Source: UBA2336 sp964404445 (lineage in GTDB: Bacteria > Bacteroidota > Bacteroidia > Cytophagales > Cyclobacteriaceae). Taken from it: a stretch of DNA of 64,000 nucleotides. A model generated the notes under the pieces. It saw nothing but the letters and a program-made list of their open reading frames with translations. It was not told the DNA's origin and did no database searches. The stretch covers positions 1 to 64,000 of the forward strand of contig CAYOJW010000004.1 in the NCBI GenBank assembly GCA_964404445.1, read 5' to 3'. Below, in pieces: positions 50,985 through 59,606 of this stretch (its first letter is position 1; the number at the start of each line of letters is the position of its first letter). Position numbers and translations under genes: made by a program.

Positions 50985-51542
50985 TTAGTTGTTTTTAGCG
51001 TTAGCAAAAGGCATCCCGAGTGCTTTCAGGAGCTCATAACTTTCTTCGTCCGATTGGGCAGTGGTTACAAACGTAATGTCCATACCGCTGATCTTCGTTA
51101 CCTTATCGATGGAAATCTCAGGGAAGATGATCTGTTCTTTCACACCCAATGTGTAGTTTCCACGGCCATCAAAACCTTTCGGGTTTACACCTTTGAAGTC
51201 GCGCACACGCGGTAAGGCAATGCTCACCAAACGGTCGAGGAATTCGTACATGGTATTACCACGCAGGGTAACACGTACGCCAATGGGCTGGTCTTCTCTT
51301 AACTTAAAGTTCGAGATCGCCTTTTTAGATTTGGTTGCCACCGCCTTTTGACCGGTGATGGTCGTAATCTCTTCCAGTGCCACATCGATAAGTTTCTTAT
51401 CGGTTACGGCAATGCCCATACCTTTGTTGATACAGATCTTGTCGATCTTGGGAACCTGCATAATGGATTTGTACTGGAACTTGTTCTTCAAGGACCCTAC
51501 AACTTCCTTCGTGTATTTGTCTTTTAATCTTGGAGTTGCCAT
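50985..51542 (-). CDS. rplE: 50S ribosomal protein L5
   Basis: A 185-residue 5S rRNA-binding protein in the central protuberance. It has INKGMGIAVTDKKLIDVALEE and the late GVKEQIIFPEISIDKVTKIS. Its start shares a base with the rplX stop (TAATG), so the two are coupled. Length and position are standard. Confidence 0.97.
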   Translation of the reverse strand: MATPRLKDKYTKEVVGSLKNKFQYKSIMQVPKIDKICINKGMGIAVTDKKLIDVALEEITTITGQKAVATKSKKAISNFKLREDQPIGVRVTLRGNTMYEFLDRLVSIALPRVRDFKGVNPKGFDGRGNYTLGVKEQIIFPEISIDKVTKISGMDITFVTTAQSDEESYELLKALGMPFANAKNN

Positions 51543-51874
51543 TATTTTATGAATTCTCCGGTTTTCTTTGAGTAACGCTGTAATTTCCCTTTGTCGTTTG
51601 CCTTACGGCCTACGCGGGTTGTGTTGCCCGATGCCGGGTCGATCAACATCAGGTTACTGATGTGAACTCCTGCTTCGGTTTTTTTGATACCGCCTTCAGG
51701 CTTACCTGCTGACGGTTTCTGGTGCTTGGTAACAATGTTAATACCTTCAACAATCGCCCTGTTTTTTGATACGATTACTTCCAGCACCTTGCCTTGCTTA
51801 CCTTTATCATCACCGGCAATCACCTTTACGGTATCGCCTTTACGGATGTGTAATTTTACTTTCTTCGTTTCCAT
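51542..51874 (-). CDS. rplX: 50S ribosomal protein L24
   Basis: A 110-residue assembly-initiating protein. The KOW motif lies in HIRKGDTVKVIAGDDKGKQG with VLEVIVSKNRAIVEGINIVT after it, as expected. The end VGRKANDKGKLQRYSKKTGE is typical of the family. The stop overlaps the rplE ATG by one base. Confidence 0.96.
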   Translation of the reverse strand: METKKVKLHIRKGDTVKVIAGDDKGKQGKVLEVIVSKNRAIVEGINIVTKHQKPSAGKPEGGIKKTEAGVHISNLMLIDPASGNTTRVGRKANDKGKLQRYSKKTGEFIK

Positions 51875-51878
51875 GATC

Positions 51879-52247
51879 TTAGATTACTTCAGGAGCCAGT
51901 GAAACAATTTTCATGAACTGCTTTTCTCTCAGCTCACGAGCAACTGGGCCGAAAATACGGGTTCCGCGTGGCTCGTCCTGGGCGTTCAACAGAACTGCTG
52001 CGTTATCTTCAAAACGGATATACGATCCGTCTTTTCTTCTCACCTCTTTTTTGGTTCTCACCACAACAGCTTTTGAAACTGTTCCTTTCTTTACCTGGCC
52101 ATTGGGCATGGCCGACTTGATGGTTACCACAATTTTATCGCCCACTGAAGCATACCGTTTACCGGTACCTCCGGGGATGTGCAAGCAAAGCACTTCTTTC
52201 GCTCCGCTGTTATCGGCAACTGTAAGTCTTGATTCTGTGCTTATCAT
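51879..52247 (-). CDS. rplN: 50S ribosomal protein L14
   Basis: A 122-residue protein at the intersubunit face. ESRLTVADNSGAKEVLCLHI and the late GTRIFGPVARELREKQFMKI are the L14 signatures. Its length matches E. coli closely. It follows rpsQ by 3 bp. Confidence 0.97.
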   Translation of the reverse strand: MISTESRLTVADNSGAKEVLCLHIPGGTGKRYASVGDKIVVTIKSAMPNGQVKKGTVSKAVVVRTKKEVRRKDGSYIRFEDNAAVLLNAQDEPRGTRIFGPVARELREKQFMKIVSLAPEVI

Positions 52248-52250
52248 ATA

Positions 52251-52514
52251 TTACTTTGCTTTTTCGATGATCTCTACTAATCTCCAGCGCTTCAGCTTGC
52301 TTAACGGACGGGTTTCAGAGATACGTACTGTATCGCCAATACCGGCTTCGTTCTTCTCGTCATGCGCCATGAACTTGGTTGTTTTATGAACAAACTTGCC
52401 GTAGATCGGGTGCTTTACACGTCTGTCAACGGCAACGGTAATGCTCTTCTGCATCTTGTTGCTCACCACTTTACCAACTCTTTCTTTCCGTAAGTTCCTT
52501 TCGGTAGTTTCCAT
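52251..52514 (-). CDS. rpsQ: 30S ribosomal protein S17
   Basis: An 87-residue OB-fold protein that binds 16S rRNA. GKVVSNKMQKSITVAVDRRV and GDTVRISETRPLSKLKRWRL are the conserved strands. Five bases separate it from rpmC. Standard length. Confidence 0.97.
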   Translation of the reverse strand: METTERNLRKERVGKVVSNKMQKSITVAVDRRVKHPIYGKFVHKTTKFMAHDEKNEAGIGDTVRISETRPLSKLKRWRLVEIIEKAK

Positions 52515-52519
52515 AGGAA

Positions 52520-52714
52520 TTATTTTTGAATTTCTTTAGCGTGTAACTCAGTCTTCAAACGAGCGATGAGTTTGCGGCTTTCTTTCATTTTCATGGGGTT
52601 TTCGATGGCCGAAACCTGGTGTGCAAATTTTAATTTACGCAGGGTTTCTTTTTCGATGCTGATTTTCTCGTTGAGTTCAGCAATGCCCAATCCTTTTATT
52701 TCTGTGCTTTTCAT
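52520..52714 (-). CDS. rpmC: 50S ribosomal protein L29
   Basis: A 64-residue two-helix protein by the tunnel exit. Its LNEKISIEKETLRKLKFAHQ and the later MKMKESRKLIARLKTELHAK form the helices; the family motif KxxRKxIAR is present. It follows rplP by 6 bp. Normal length. Confidence 0.95.
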   Translation of the reverse strand: MKSTEIKGLGIAELNEKISIEKETLRKLKFAHQVSAIENPMKMKESRKLIARLKTELHAKEIQK

Positions 52715-52720
52715 AGCTTA

Positions 52721-53140
52721 TTAATCAACGTAATCTCTTCTAACGGTAAATTTCGTTTTGAATGGCAGCTTGCCTTCGGCCAAACGCATGGCTTCACGCG
52801 CTGTTGCCAGATTAACACCACCGGCTTCAAACAAAATAGTACCCGGTTTTACAACAGCTACCCAGTATTCAGGCGCACCTTTACCTTTACCCATACGCAC
52901 CTCGGCAGGTTTACGTGTAATTGGTTTATCAGGGAAAATACGAATCCACACCTGACCTTCGCGTTTCATAGCGCGTGTTACCGCGATACGTGCCGCTTCT
53001 AACTGGCGGGCTGTAATCCAACCGCCTTCGAGTGATTTAAGACCAAATGAACCGAAAGCTAATGAGTGCCCGCGCGTGGCAATGCCTTTCACGCGGCCTT
53101 TCTGCATCTTTCTGAACTTGGTACGCTTTGGTTGTAACAT
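52721..53140 (-). CDS. rplP: 50S ribosomal protein L16
   Basis: A 139-residue protein close to the A site and peptidyl-transferase centre. LQPKRTKFRKMQKGRVKGIA at the start, WITARQLEAARIAVTRAMKR and WIRIFPDKPITRKPAEVRMG fit the family. Position between rpsC and rpmC is standard. Confidence 0.97.
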   Translation of the reverse strand: MLQPKRTKFRKMQKGRVKGIATRGHSLAFGSFGLKSLEGGWITARQLEAARIAVTRAMKREGQVWIRIFPDKPITRKPAEVRMGKGKGAPEYWVAVVKPGTILFEAGGVNLATAREAMRLAEGKLPFKTKFTVRRDYVD

Positions 53141-53166
53141 TACTGTAGTGCTTTACTCGTTTCTAA

Positions 53167-53976
53167 TTAATTTTTTCTGGGACCACGACCTGCGCCTCTG
53201 CTTTCGCCACGCCCGCCTCTGTCGCCCCCGCGACCACGGCCATCACCGCCTCTTCTTCTGTCGCCTCCGCGATCGTTACCGCCTCTTGCACCCTGCGCTC
53301 CACCTTGCTGTGTATTGGCTGTGGCGCCTATGTTCGGTGACAAGTCACGCTTGCCATATACTTCGCCTTTGAATATCCACACCTTGATGCCGATTTTTCC
53401 GTAAACAGTTTGTGCTTCAGAAATTGCGTAATCAATATCGGCACGTAAAGTGTGCAATGGAATACGGCCTTCTTTGTATTGTTCGGTACGTGCCATATCG
53501 GCTCCGGCCAAACGACCTGATGTTTTGATTTTGATACCTTCGGCTCCTACACGGATAGCCGAGGCGATTGCCTGCTTCATGGCACGTTTGTATGAAATAC
53601 GTGCTTCGATTTGTTGTGCGATAGATTCACCTACCAGTTTCGCATCTAACTCAGGGCGCTTAATTTCAAAGATGTTGATCTGAACATCTTTACCGGTAAG
53701 TTTTTTCAACTCTTCTTTAATCTTATCGACTTCGGTACCGCCTTTACCGATAACCACTCCCGGACGAGCCGTGTGAATGGTTAATGTAATGCGCTTTAAT
53801 GTACGTTCGATAACAACTTTAGCAATACCACCTTTTTGAATACGCGCATCAACATACTTGCGGATCTTGTGATCTTCTACAAGCTTGTCTGAAAAGCCGT
53901 TGCCTCCAAACCAGTTGGAATCCCAACCGCGAACTACGCCTAATCTGAATCCTACGGGGTTAATCTTTTGTCCCAT
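53167..53976 (-). CDS. rpsC: 30S ribosomal protein S3, with Gly/Arg-rich tail
   Basis: S3 forms part of the mRNA entry channel. The KH domain has RPGVVIGKGGTEVDKIKEEL and the C-terminal domain has GRLAGADMARTEQYKEGRIP. The protein is 269 residues, about 35 longer than E. coli S3, because of a C-terminal tail of roughly 45 residues rich in G, R, D and N with RGG-like units (GGDRRRGGDGRGRGGDRGGR). The tail is the unusual feature; the rest is standard. Confidence 0.96.
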   Translation of the reverse strand: MGQKINPVGFRLGVVRGWDSNWFGGNGFSDKLVEDHKIRKYVDARIQKGGIAKVVIERTLKRITLTIHTARPGVVIGKGGTEVDKIKEELKKLTGKDVQINIFEIKRPELDAKLVGESIAQQIEARISYKRAMKQAIASAIRVGAEGIKIKTSGRLAGADMARTEQYKEGRIPLHTLRADIDYAISEAQTVYGKIGIKVWIFKGEVYGKRDLSPNIGATANTQQGGAQGARGGNDRGGDRRRGGDGRGRGGDRGGRGESRGAGRGPRKN

Positions 53977-53979
53977 TAC

Positions 53980-54441
53980 TTACTCTTTTTCAGTGGTTTT
54001 TACTTCAGTTCCGATTTTCTTCAGGCTGTCAACCACTAACGTTACGTGGTTTGAACGCTTACGAATGCGGTGTGCACGGCCTTGTGGTGCTGGTCTTAAT
54101 CTTTTTAAGATACGGCCTCCGTCCACAAAAATATCTTTCACGAACAGATCGGCTTCTTCAAGCTTTTCTTCCGAGTTTTTAACAGACCAGTTTGAGATGG
54201 CCGACAAGAGGAGTTTCTCTAATTTGGCAGCACCATTTTTTGGTTCGTATTTTAAAATACTCAAGGCCTGGTTAACCCGTACACCACGGATCAAATCTGC
54301 CACTAATCTCATCTTACGCGGTGAGGTAGGCACATTTGCCAAACGGGCTGTTACCGGACCGGTTTTAGCCGCTTCTTTTCTGGCATCACGTTTCTCTCTT
54401 TTGAGAACCGACCTTTTTGTTTTTTTAGCTGTAGCTTCCAT
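53980..54441 (-). CDS. rplV: 50S ribosomal protein L22
   Basis: A 153-residue protein whose loop lines the exit tunnel. VPTSPRKMRLVADLIRGVRV and the hairpin-end region RLRPAPQGRAHRIRKRSNHV are characteristic. It is longer than E. coli L22 (110), with a basic N-terminal extension (ATAKKTKRSVLKREKRDARK). Confidence 0.96.
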   Translation of the reverse strand: MEATAKKTKRSVLKREKRDARKEAAKTGPVTARLANVPTSPRKMRLVADLIRGVRVNQALSILKYEPKNGAAKLEKLLLSAISNWSVKNSEEKLEEADLFVKDIFVDGGRILKRLRPAPQGRAHRIRKRSNHVTLVVDSLKKIGTEVKTTEKE

Positions 54442-54461
54442 GATTCACTAAGCGACTTTTA

Positions 54462-54731
54462 TTAATCTTTTCTGTTACCTGAGTGCCCTTTGTAGGTACG
54501 GGTTGGCGCAAATTCACCAAGCTTGTGCCCTACCATGTTTTCAGTCACGTAAACAGGGATAAATTTATTTCCGTTGTGCACTGCGAAAGTGTGGCTGATC
54601 ATTTCAGGGATAATTGTTGATCTGCGCGACCAGGTTTTTATCACTGATTTTTTGCCTGACTTTTCAGCGGCTTCTACTTTTTTAGTAAGACGCGCATCGC
54701 AATACGGTCCTTTTTTTATCGAACGTCCCAT
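54462..54731 (-). CDS. rpsS: 30S ribosomal protein S19
   Basis: An 89-residue head protein of the small subunit. GRSIKKGPYCDARLTKKVEA and the later GHKLGEFAPTRTYKGHSGNR are family hallmarks. Its start shares a base with the rplB stop. Confidence 0.97.
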   Translation of the reverse strand: MGRSIKKGPYCDARLTKKVEAAEKSGKKSVIKTWSRRSTIIPEMISHTFAVHNGNKFIPVYVTENMVGHKLGEFAPTRTYKGHSGNRKD

Positions 54732-55555
54732 TATTTTTTGCGTCTAGAAATGATCAAACCATCAGAATACTTATTCGGGTGACGGGTCTTCTTGCCTTTT
54801 GCCAACAAGCCGTTACGTGAGCGCGGGTGACCTCCCGAAGCACGACCTTCACCACCACCCATCGGGTGATCTACCGGGTTCATAGCAACAGGACGAGTGC
54901 GGGGGCGGATACCTTTCCAGCGGTTACGACCAGCTTTACCCAGGCTTTCGTTCATGTGATCGGCATTCGACACGGTACCAACAGTAGCCATGCAGCGATC
55001 CAACACATTACGCATTTCGCCCGAAGGCATTTTTAATGTTGCCATGCCGTTTTCACGAGCCAGCAACTGTACAAACGAGCCGGCACTGCGGGCAATAGCA
55101 CCACCTTTACCAGGCTTAATTTCTACGTTATGCACGATAGTACCCACCGGGATTTTAGAAAGCGGCAATGCATTACCTACTTCCGGGGCTACATCAGCGC
55201 CCGAAACTAACTTCTGCCCTACCTGTAATCCGGCCGGAGCCAGAATATACGCTTTTGCACCATCGGCATAATACAACAGCGCGATGCGTGCCGAACGGGT
55301 CGGATCGTACTCTATTGTTTTTACTGTGGCCGGAACATTCGCTTTATCGCGCTTAAAGTCGATGATACGAATTTTCTGCTTGTGGCCACCGCCAATGTAG
55401 CGCATGGTCATACGGCCGTCATTATTTCGTCCGCCTGATTTTTTCAGGGTAACTACGAGTGACTTTTCCGGGATGTTTGTTGTTACATCATCGAATGATG
55501 CTGCCACTCTGTGACGAGTGCCGGGTGTCATCGGTCTTAATTTCTTCAACGCCAT
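54731..55555 (-). CDS. rplB: 50S ribosomal protein L2
   Basis: A 274-residue protein essential for subunit joining and the peptidyl-transferase region. GRNNDGRMTMRYIGGGHKQK and the C-terminal VAMNPVDHPMGGGEGRASGG with the key histidine are conserved. Length is standard. Confidence 0.97.
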   Translation of the reverse strand: MALKKLRPMTPGTRHRVAASFDDVTTNIPEKSLVVTLKKSGGRNNDGRMTMRYIGGGHKQKIRIIDFKRDKANVPATVKTIEYDPTRSARIALLYYADGAKAYILAPAGLQVGQKLVSGADVAPEVGNALPLSKIPVGTIVHNVEIKPGKGGAIARSAGSFVQLLARENGMATLKMPSGEMRNVLDRCMATVGTVSNADHMNESLGKAGRNRWKGIRPRTRPVAMNPVDHPMGGGEGRASGGHPRSRNGLLAKGKKTRHPNKYSDGLIISRRKK

Positions 55556-55565
55556 TGTCTAAAAA

Positions 55566-55853
55566 TTATACGTTGCTATAAAAATCAATTACTTCGCCTT
55601 CGGCCAATGTTACGATGGCCTTTTTATAATTTGGCTTGCGGCCGGCAAGTATGCCTGTTTTAGTGTAACGGGTTTTTAATTTACCCATTGCATTCATGGT
55701 ATTTACGCTGGTAACGTTTACACCATACTGCTTTTCAACCGCTTTCTTAATCTCCACCTTATTGGCGTTGATGTCAACAAAAAAGCCATACCTTCCCTTT
55801 TCGTTGAGGGCCGAAATTTTTTCGGTAACCAATGGTTTCTTCAGGACACTCAT
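55566..55853 (-). CDS. rplW: 50S ribosomal protein L23
   Basis: A 95-residue protein at the tunnel exit where trigger factor and SRP dock. VLKKPLVTEKISALNEKGRY and INANKVEIKKAVEKQYGVNV match the family. Its start shares a base with the rplD stop. Confidence 0.96.
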   Translation of the reverse strand: MSVLKKPLVTEKISALNEKGRYGFFVDINANKVEIKKAVEKQYGVNVTSVNTMNAMGKLKTRYTKTGILAGRKPNYKKAIVTLAEGEVIDFYSNV

Positions 55854-56485
55854 TACGCTTTATTTAATAAGTTTTCAACCTTGCTAACTGAACTCTCTAC
55901 GAAAATCACGTTGTCGGCATTCATCACATCGTATGTGTTGATCTGATCGGCCGTAGTGATTTTTGCGTTCTTTAAATTTCTTCCCGACAACACTACGTTC
56001 TTGTTGTTTTCAGGAAGAACCAAAAGTGTTTTCTTATCGGCCAACGAAATGGCTGACAACATGCTGATGTACTGCTTGGTTTGGGGTTTCTCGAACGAGA
56101 AATCTTCCAACACAGCAATGGCGTTGTCTTTTGCTTTGTAGCTAAGAGCCGACTTACGCGCCAGGTCTTTTACTTTCTTATTCAGTTTGAATGAATAATC
56201 GCGCGGTGTGGGGCCAAATACCCGTCCTCCACCTTTGAACTGAGGGTTTTTAATGTTACCCGAACGCGCACCACCGGTTCCTTTTTGCTTTTTCAGTTTT
56301 TTAGATGAACCTGAAATTTCGTTACGCTGCTTGGCTTTGTGTGTTCCCTGGCGCTGGTTAGCGAGGAAACTCTTCACATCCAAATATATCGCGTGGTCGT
56401 TTGGTTCGATACCAAACACTGTCTCCGGAAGGGTAACCTTCTTTGCCGACTTAGCACCACTATATGTTAACAATGCTACTTCCAT
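55853..56485 (-). CDS. rplD: 50S ribosomal protein L4
   Basis: A 210-residue protein that lines the tunnel and in E. coli represses the S10 operon. Its loop contains KQKGTGGARSGNIKNPQFKG, and GGRVFGPTPRDYSFKLNKKV follows. Start and stop each share a base with neighbours, so translation is coupled along the set. Confidence 0.96.
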   Translation of the reverse strand: MEVALLTYSGAKSAKKVTLPETVFGIEPNDHAIYLDVKSFLANQRQGTHKAKQRNEISGSSKKLKKQKGTGGARSGNIKNPQFKGGGRVFGPTPRDYSFKLNKKVKDLARKSALSYKAKDNAIAVLEDFSFEKPQTKQYISMLSAISLADKKTLLVLPENNKNVVLSGRNLKNAKITTADQINTYDVMNADNVIFVESSVSKVENLLNKA

Positions 56486-57117
56486 TATTTCTGGAGGATT
56501 ACAGTTGAATTTTTAGCGCCTGGCACTGAACCGCTGATCACGATCAGGTTTTGCTCGGCCATGATCTTAACCACTTTAAGGTTTGTAACCTTAACGCGGT
56601 CGTTACCCATACGGCCAGCAAGACGCTTACCTTTTGGTACACGTGACGCAAACGATGCGTTACCCATTGAACCGGGTGCACGAAGACGGTTGTGTTGACC
56701 GTGCGTTGCTCCGCCTACACCGCTAAAGCCGTGACGCTTCACAACACCCTGGAAACCTTTCCCTTTCGAGGTACCGATTGCATCCAGAAAGTCGCCTTCC
56801 TGAAATACGTCCTGAATGTTGATTTGCTTTCCAAGCTCTATGATGCCGTCAAACTCCTGACGGAAGTCACGGAACTCAGCTACCGATTTCTTAGGAGTGG
56901 TGTTCGCTTTTTTGAAGTGACCAAGAGCAGCTTTTGTAGTATTCTTCTCTTTTTTCTCACCAAAAGCGAGTTGAACGGCACGATAACCGTCAGTTTCTAC
57001 ATTTTTTACTTGTGTGACTACGCAGGGTCCCGCTTCGATAACAGTACAGGCGATGTTCTCGCCATCTGCACCAAATACGTTCGTCATCCCTACTTTTCGT
57101 CCTATAATTCCAGGCAT
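56485..57117 (-). CDS. rplC: 50S ribosomal protein L3
   Basis: A 210-residue protein near the peptidyl-transferase centre. PGIIGRKVGMTNVFGADGEN opens it; the loop has KGKGFQGVVKRHGFSGVGGA and GSMGNASFASRVPKGKRLAG. It is the first gene of this ribosomal cluster: rpsJ, which often precedes it, is absent, and the gene begins 63 bp after a full promoter. Confidence 0.97.
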   Translation of the reverse strand: MPGIIGRKVGMTNVFGADGENIACTVIEAGPCVVTQVKNVETDGYRAVQLAFGEKKEKNTTKAALGHFKKANTTPKKSVAEFRDFRQEFDGIIELGKQINIQDVFQEGDFLDAIGTSKGKGFQGVVKRHGFSGVGGATHGQHNRLRAPGSMGNASFASRVPKGKRLAGRMGNDRVKVTNLKVVKIMAEQNLIVISGSVPGAKNSTVILQK

Positions 57118-57179
57118 GGTCTTAACCTTTTAATGTCTGTTTTTCAGGATTTGGGCCTATGTGGCTCCAAAAAGGACTG

Positions 57180-57209
57180 CAAAGATAGGAAACAAAGTGT
57201 AGGTAACAA
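57180..57209 (-). promoter_or_regulatory. Main promoter of the ribosomal cluster (TTG-N19-TAtcTTTG)
   Basis: On the minus strand a -33 TTG (57209-57207) is followed after exactly 19 bp by the -7 box TATCTTTG (57187-57180). It fits the Bacteroidota consensus fully. Predicted start near 57173, giving a leader of about 55 bases before rplC. Confidence 0.85.
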
Positions 57210-57311
57210 GAGGGGGTTCTAAAATTTTACCGGCAATTAAAGCGTCTTCCGCAGGTACCTCAGCAAAACCCTCGAAATTCACTATTATTACGTGTTTTTC
57301 GGTAAAATCGG

Positions 57312-58325
57312 ATGCGAAACCTCCTGCAAAAGTATTGGTTAATTTTATTGCCCGCACTGCTGGTAAGCCTGTTTTTGATCAATATCTCGCTGGGCAGCGT
57401 TCAAATTCCCCTTGCCGATACCCTGAAAGCATTAACCGGCCAGCAACCTTCTAACCCAGTTTGGAAAGATATTATTTTTGACTTCCGCCTTACAAAAGCT
57501 TTTACCTGCGTATTGGCGGGGGGCGCGTTGGCTTTAGGCGGACTAATGATGCAAACGTTGTTTAGAAACTCGTTGGCAGGACCTGATGTGCTGGGTTTAA
57601 GCTCGGGTGCCAGTCTGGCCGTAGCCATTGTATTGATGGCCGGAAGCGGAATGGCTCTTTTCTCAAAATCGTTTACCCTGGCGTTTGCGGCCAGTATCGG
57701 GTGTGCAGGCATTTTTGTAATAGTCATGGCCATCGCCAGCCGGATCCGCGATAATGTTTCTCTATTAATAATAGGGTTGATGATCGGGGCGGCCACTTCA
57801 TCAATTGTAAGTGTTTTACAGTTTATCAGCCGTGCCGAAGACCAGCAATACTATTTAATATGGACGTTCGGCAGCATTGGCAATTTAAACTGGACAGAAA
57901 TTCTGATTTTGAGCTTAGTTGTTTTCGCAGGCACAATAATGGCGTTATCGGCCATAAAATCGCTAAACGCCTGGTTGCTGGGCGATCATTACGCTACCAG
58001 CTTAGGCATTAACCTGAAAAGCGCCCGACTGACTATTATTATAGCTACCTGCCTACTAACGGGTGCTGTAACGGCCTTCTGCGGCCCGATTGCTTTTGTA
58101 GGATTGGCAGTACCCCACATTGCCCGGCTGGTGATCGATACCAGCAATCATAAAATATTGATTCCGGCCACACTGCTGATGGGAGGCATCATTATGTTGC
58201 TTTGCGATATTCTTTGCCGGTTGCCCGGAAGTGATTTTGTATTGCCTATTAATGCCATTACGGCTTTGTTAGGCGCACCGGTTGTGATTTGGGTAGTTAT
58301 GCGGAACAAAAAAATCAGGATGTGA
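57312..58325 (+). CDS. FecCD-family ABC transporter permease
   Basis: A 337-residue permease with about ten membrane helices of the BtuC/FecD type, importing siderophores, heme or vitamin B12. Signature stretches are LRLTKAFTCVLAGGALALGG-like (RLTKAFTCVLAGGALALGG), NSLAGPDVLGLSSGASLAVA, and the cytoplasmic-loop region FVGLAVPHIARLVI that contacts the ATPase. The ATPase gene overlaps by one base. The head of the gene is divergent from rplC by 194 bp. No receptor gene is adjacent. Confidence 0.9.
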   Translation: MRNLLQKYWLILLPALLVSLFLINISLGSVQIPLADTLKALTGQQPSNPVWKDIIFDFRLTKAFTCVLAGGALALGGLMMQTLFRNSLAGPDVLGLSSGASLAVAIVLMAGSGMALFSKSFTLAFAASIGCAGIFVIVMAIASRIRDNVSLLIIGLMIGAATSSIVSVLQFISRAEDQQYYLIWTFGSIGNLNWTEILILSLVVFAGTIMALSAIKSLNAWLLGDHYATSLGINLKSARLTIIIATCLLTGAVTAFCGPIAFVGLAVPHIARLVIDTSNHKILIPATLLMGGIIMLLCDILCRLPGSDFVLPINAITALLGAPVVIWVVMRNKKIRM

Positions 58326-59263
58326 TGAAAGAAGTTTTGTTATTGGCACAAAACCTGACCGTTGGCTACACGCACGGAAAAGATCGTCATGTATTATTCC
58401 GGGATCAAAGCCTGGCACTTCACGCAGGCGAATTGGTTTGTTTTATGGGAGCCAATGGTATTGGCAAATCATCGCTGATCCGCACATTAGCAGGACTGCA
58501 ACCCGCATTAAGCGGAGGAGTTGTTATTGATCCGAAAACCGTTGCCGTAGTATTGACCGACCGTATCAATGCCCTAAACATGACGGTCGAAGAACTGATT
58601 GTTTACGGACGATACCCATACCTCGACTGGAGCATCCGGCTTACGCAAAAGGACACTGCGATTATTGAAGATTCGATTGTTCAAACACACACGGGGCATT
58701 TACGGAAAACAAAACTTTACGAGTTGAGTGATGGCCAGTTGCAGATGGCGATGATTGCCCGTGCCTTAGCACAAGATACACCCGTTATTTTGTTAGACGA
58801 GCCTACTGCACATTTAGACCTGAACAACCGGGTTGAAATCATGAACTTGCTGCGTACGTTGGCACGCACATCGGGCAAAGCGATTTTAGTAGCTACACAC
58901 GAGCTTGACCTGGCGTTACAAACTGCCGATTTAGTTTGGTTAGCCACGCGCGACCAGAAAATTATTACCGGCATACCCGAAGACCTCGTGTTGAACGGAT
59001 CGTTTGATGACATCTTTCAGTTTAAAGGCTTTGATTTAAAAACCGGGAAAGTTGCGCACGAGGCGTGGCGGAATAAAACTGTTAAACTAATAGGTGAAGG
59101 GTATGAGTATTTGTGGACGAAGAATGCGCTGGAGCGAAACGGGTACAGCATTGATAACAATAGCCTGTTTGCCATCGAAATAATAAAGATAGATAATTCA
59201 ATCAAATGGAATATGGGTAACAAAACCCACTTATCGCTACACGATGTCCTTAATAACATATAA
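58325..59263 (+). CDS. Iron/cobalamin ABC transporter ATP-binding protein
   Basis: A 312-residue ATPase of the FecE/BtuD type. Walker A is GANGIGKSS, the signature is LSDGQLQMAMIARALAQ, and Walker B is VILLDEPTAHLD, followed by the switch histidine in ATHELD. A C-terminal extension of about 80 residues after the core has no known role. It starts at the ATG that overlaps the permease stop (TGATG). It energises import by the permease; the substrate is uncertain. Confidence 0.9.
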   Translation: MKEVLLLAQNLTVGYTHGKDRHVLFRDQSLALHAGELVCFMGANGIGKSSLIRTLAGLQPALSGGVVIDPKTVAVVLTDRINALNMTVEELIVYGRYPYLDWSIRLTQKDTAIIEDSIVQTHTGHLRKTKLYELSDGQLQMAMIARALAQDTPVILLDEPTAHLDLNNRVEIMNLLRTLARTSGKAILVATHELDLALQTADLVWLATRDQKIITGIPEDLVLNGSFDDIFQFKGFDLKTGKVAHEAWRNKTVKLIGEGYEYLWTKNALERNGYSIDNNSLFAIEIIKIDNSIKWNMGNKTHLSLHDVLNNI

Positions 59264-59275
59264 GATCTCTGATTT

Positions 59276-59584
59276 ATGAAAAGCAAATGGAAAACAGCCT
59301 TCTGGGTTTTACTTGCCACTTTTTGTTTTACAACAATTACATTAGGTTATGTTATTCTTGAGCAAAACTCATCAATATATCACCTGAAAAGACAACATCA
59401 ATCCACCGAGTGGGACTTGGAACAGTTCTCAGAAGCAATCGAAGGTAAGTTAAAATTTGAAGATTTTAAGAAGATAACAGATAGATTCTATGATTTGGAT
59501 GACTCCACATCAATCGGTTTAAACCGAGTAACAATTTTTTTCGATAAGGATAAAAAGATAAAATCGGTAACTACGAAATGGTAG
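59276..59584 (+). CDS. Hypothetical small membrane-anchored protein
   Basis: A 102-residue protein with an N-terminal membrane helix (FWVLLATFCFTTITLGYVIL) and a soluble, acidic and basic mixed remainder. No cysteine lipobox is at the right spot and there is no recognised domain. It lies 12 bp after the ATPase and may be in the same message. Rich in AT relative to neighbours. Confidence 0.5.
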   Translation: MKSKWKTAFWVLLATFCFTTITLGYVILEQNSSIYHLKRQHQSTEWDLEQFSEAIEGKLKFEDFKKITDRFYDLDDSTSIGLNRVTIFFDKDKKIKSVTTKW

Positions 59585-59606
59585 AAATCCGTTAGTAATG
59601 GTTAGT

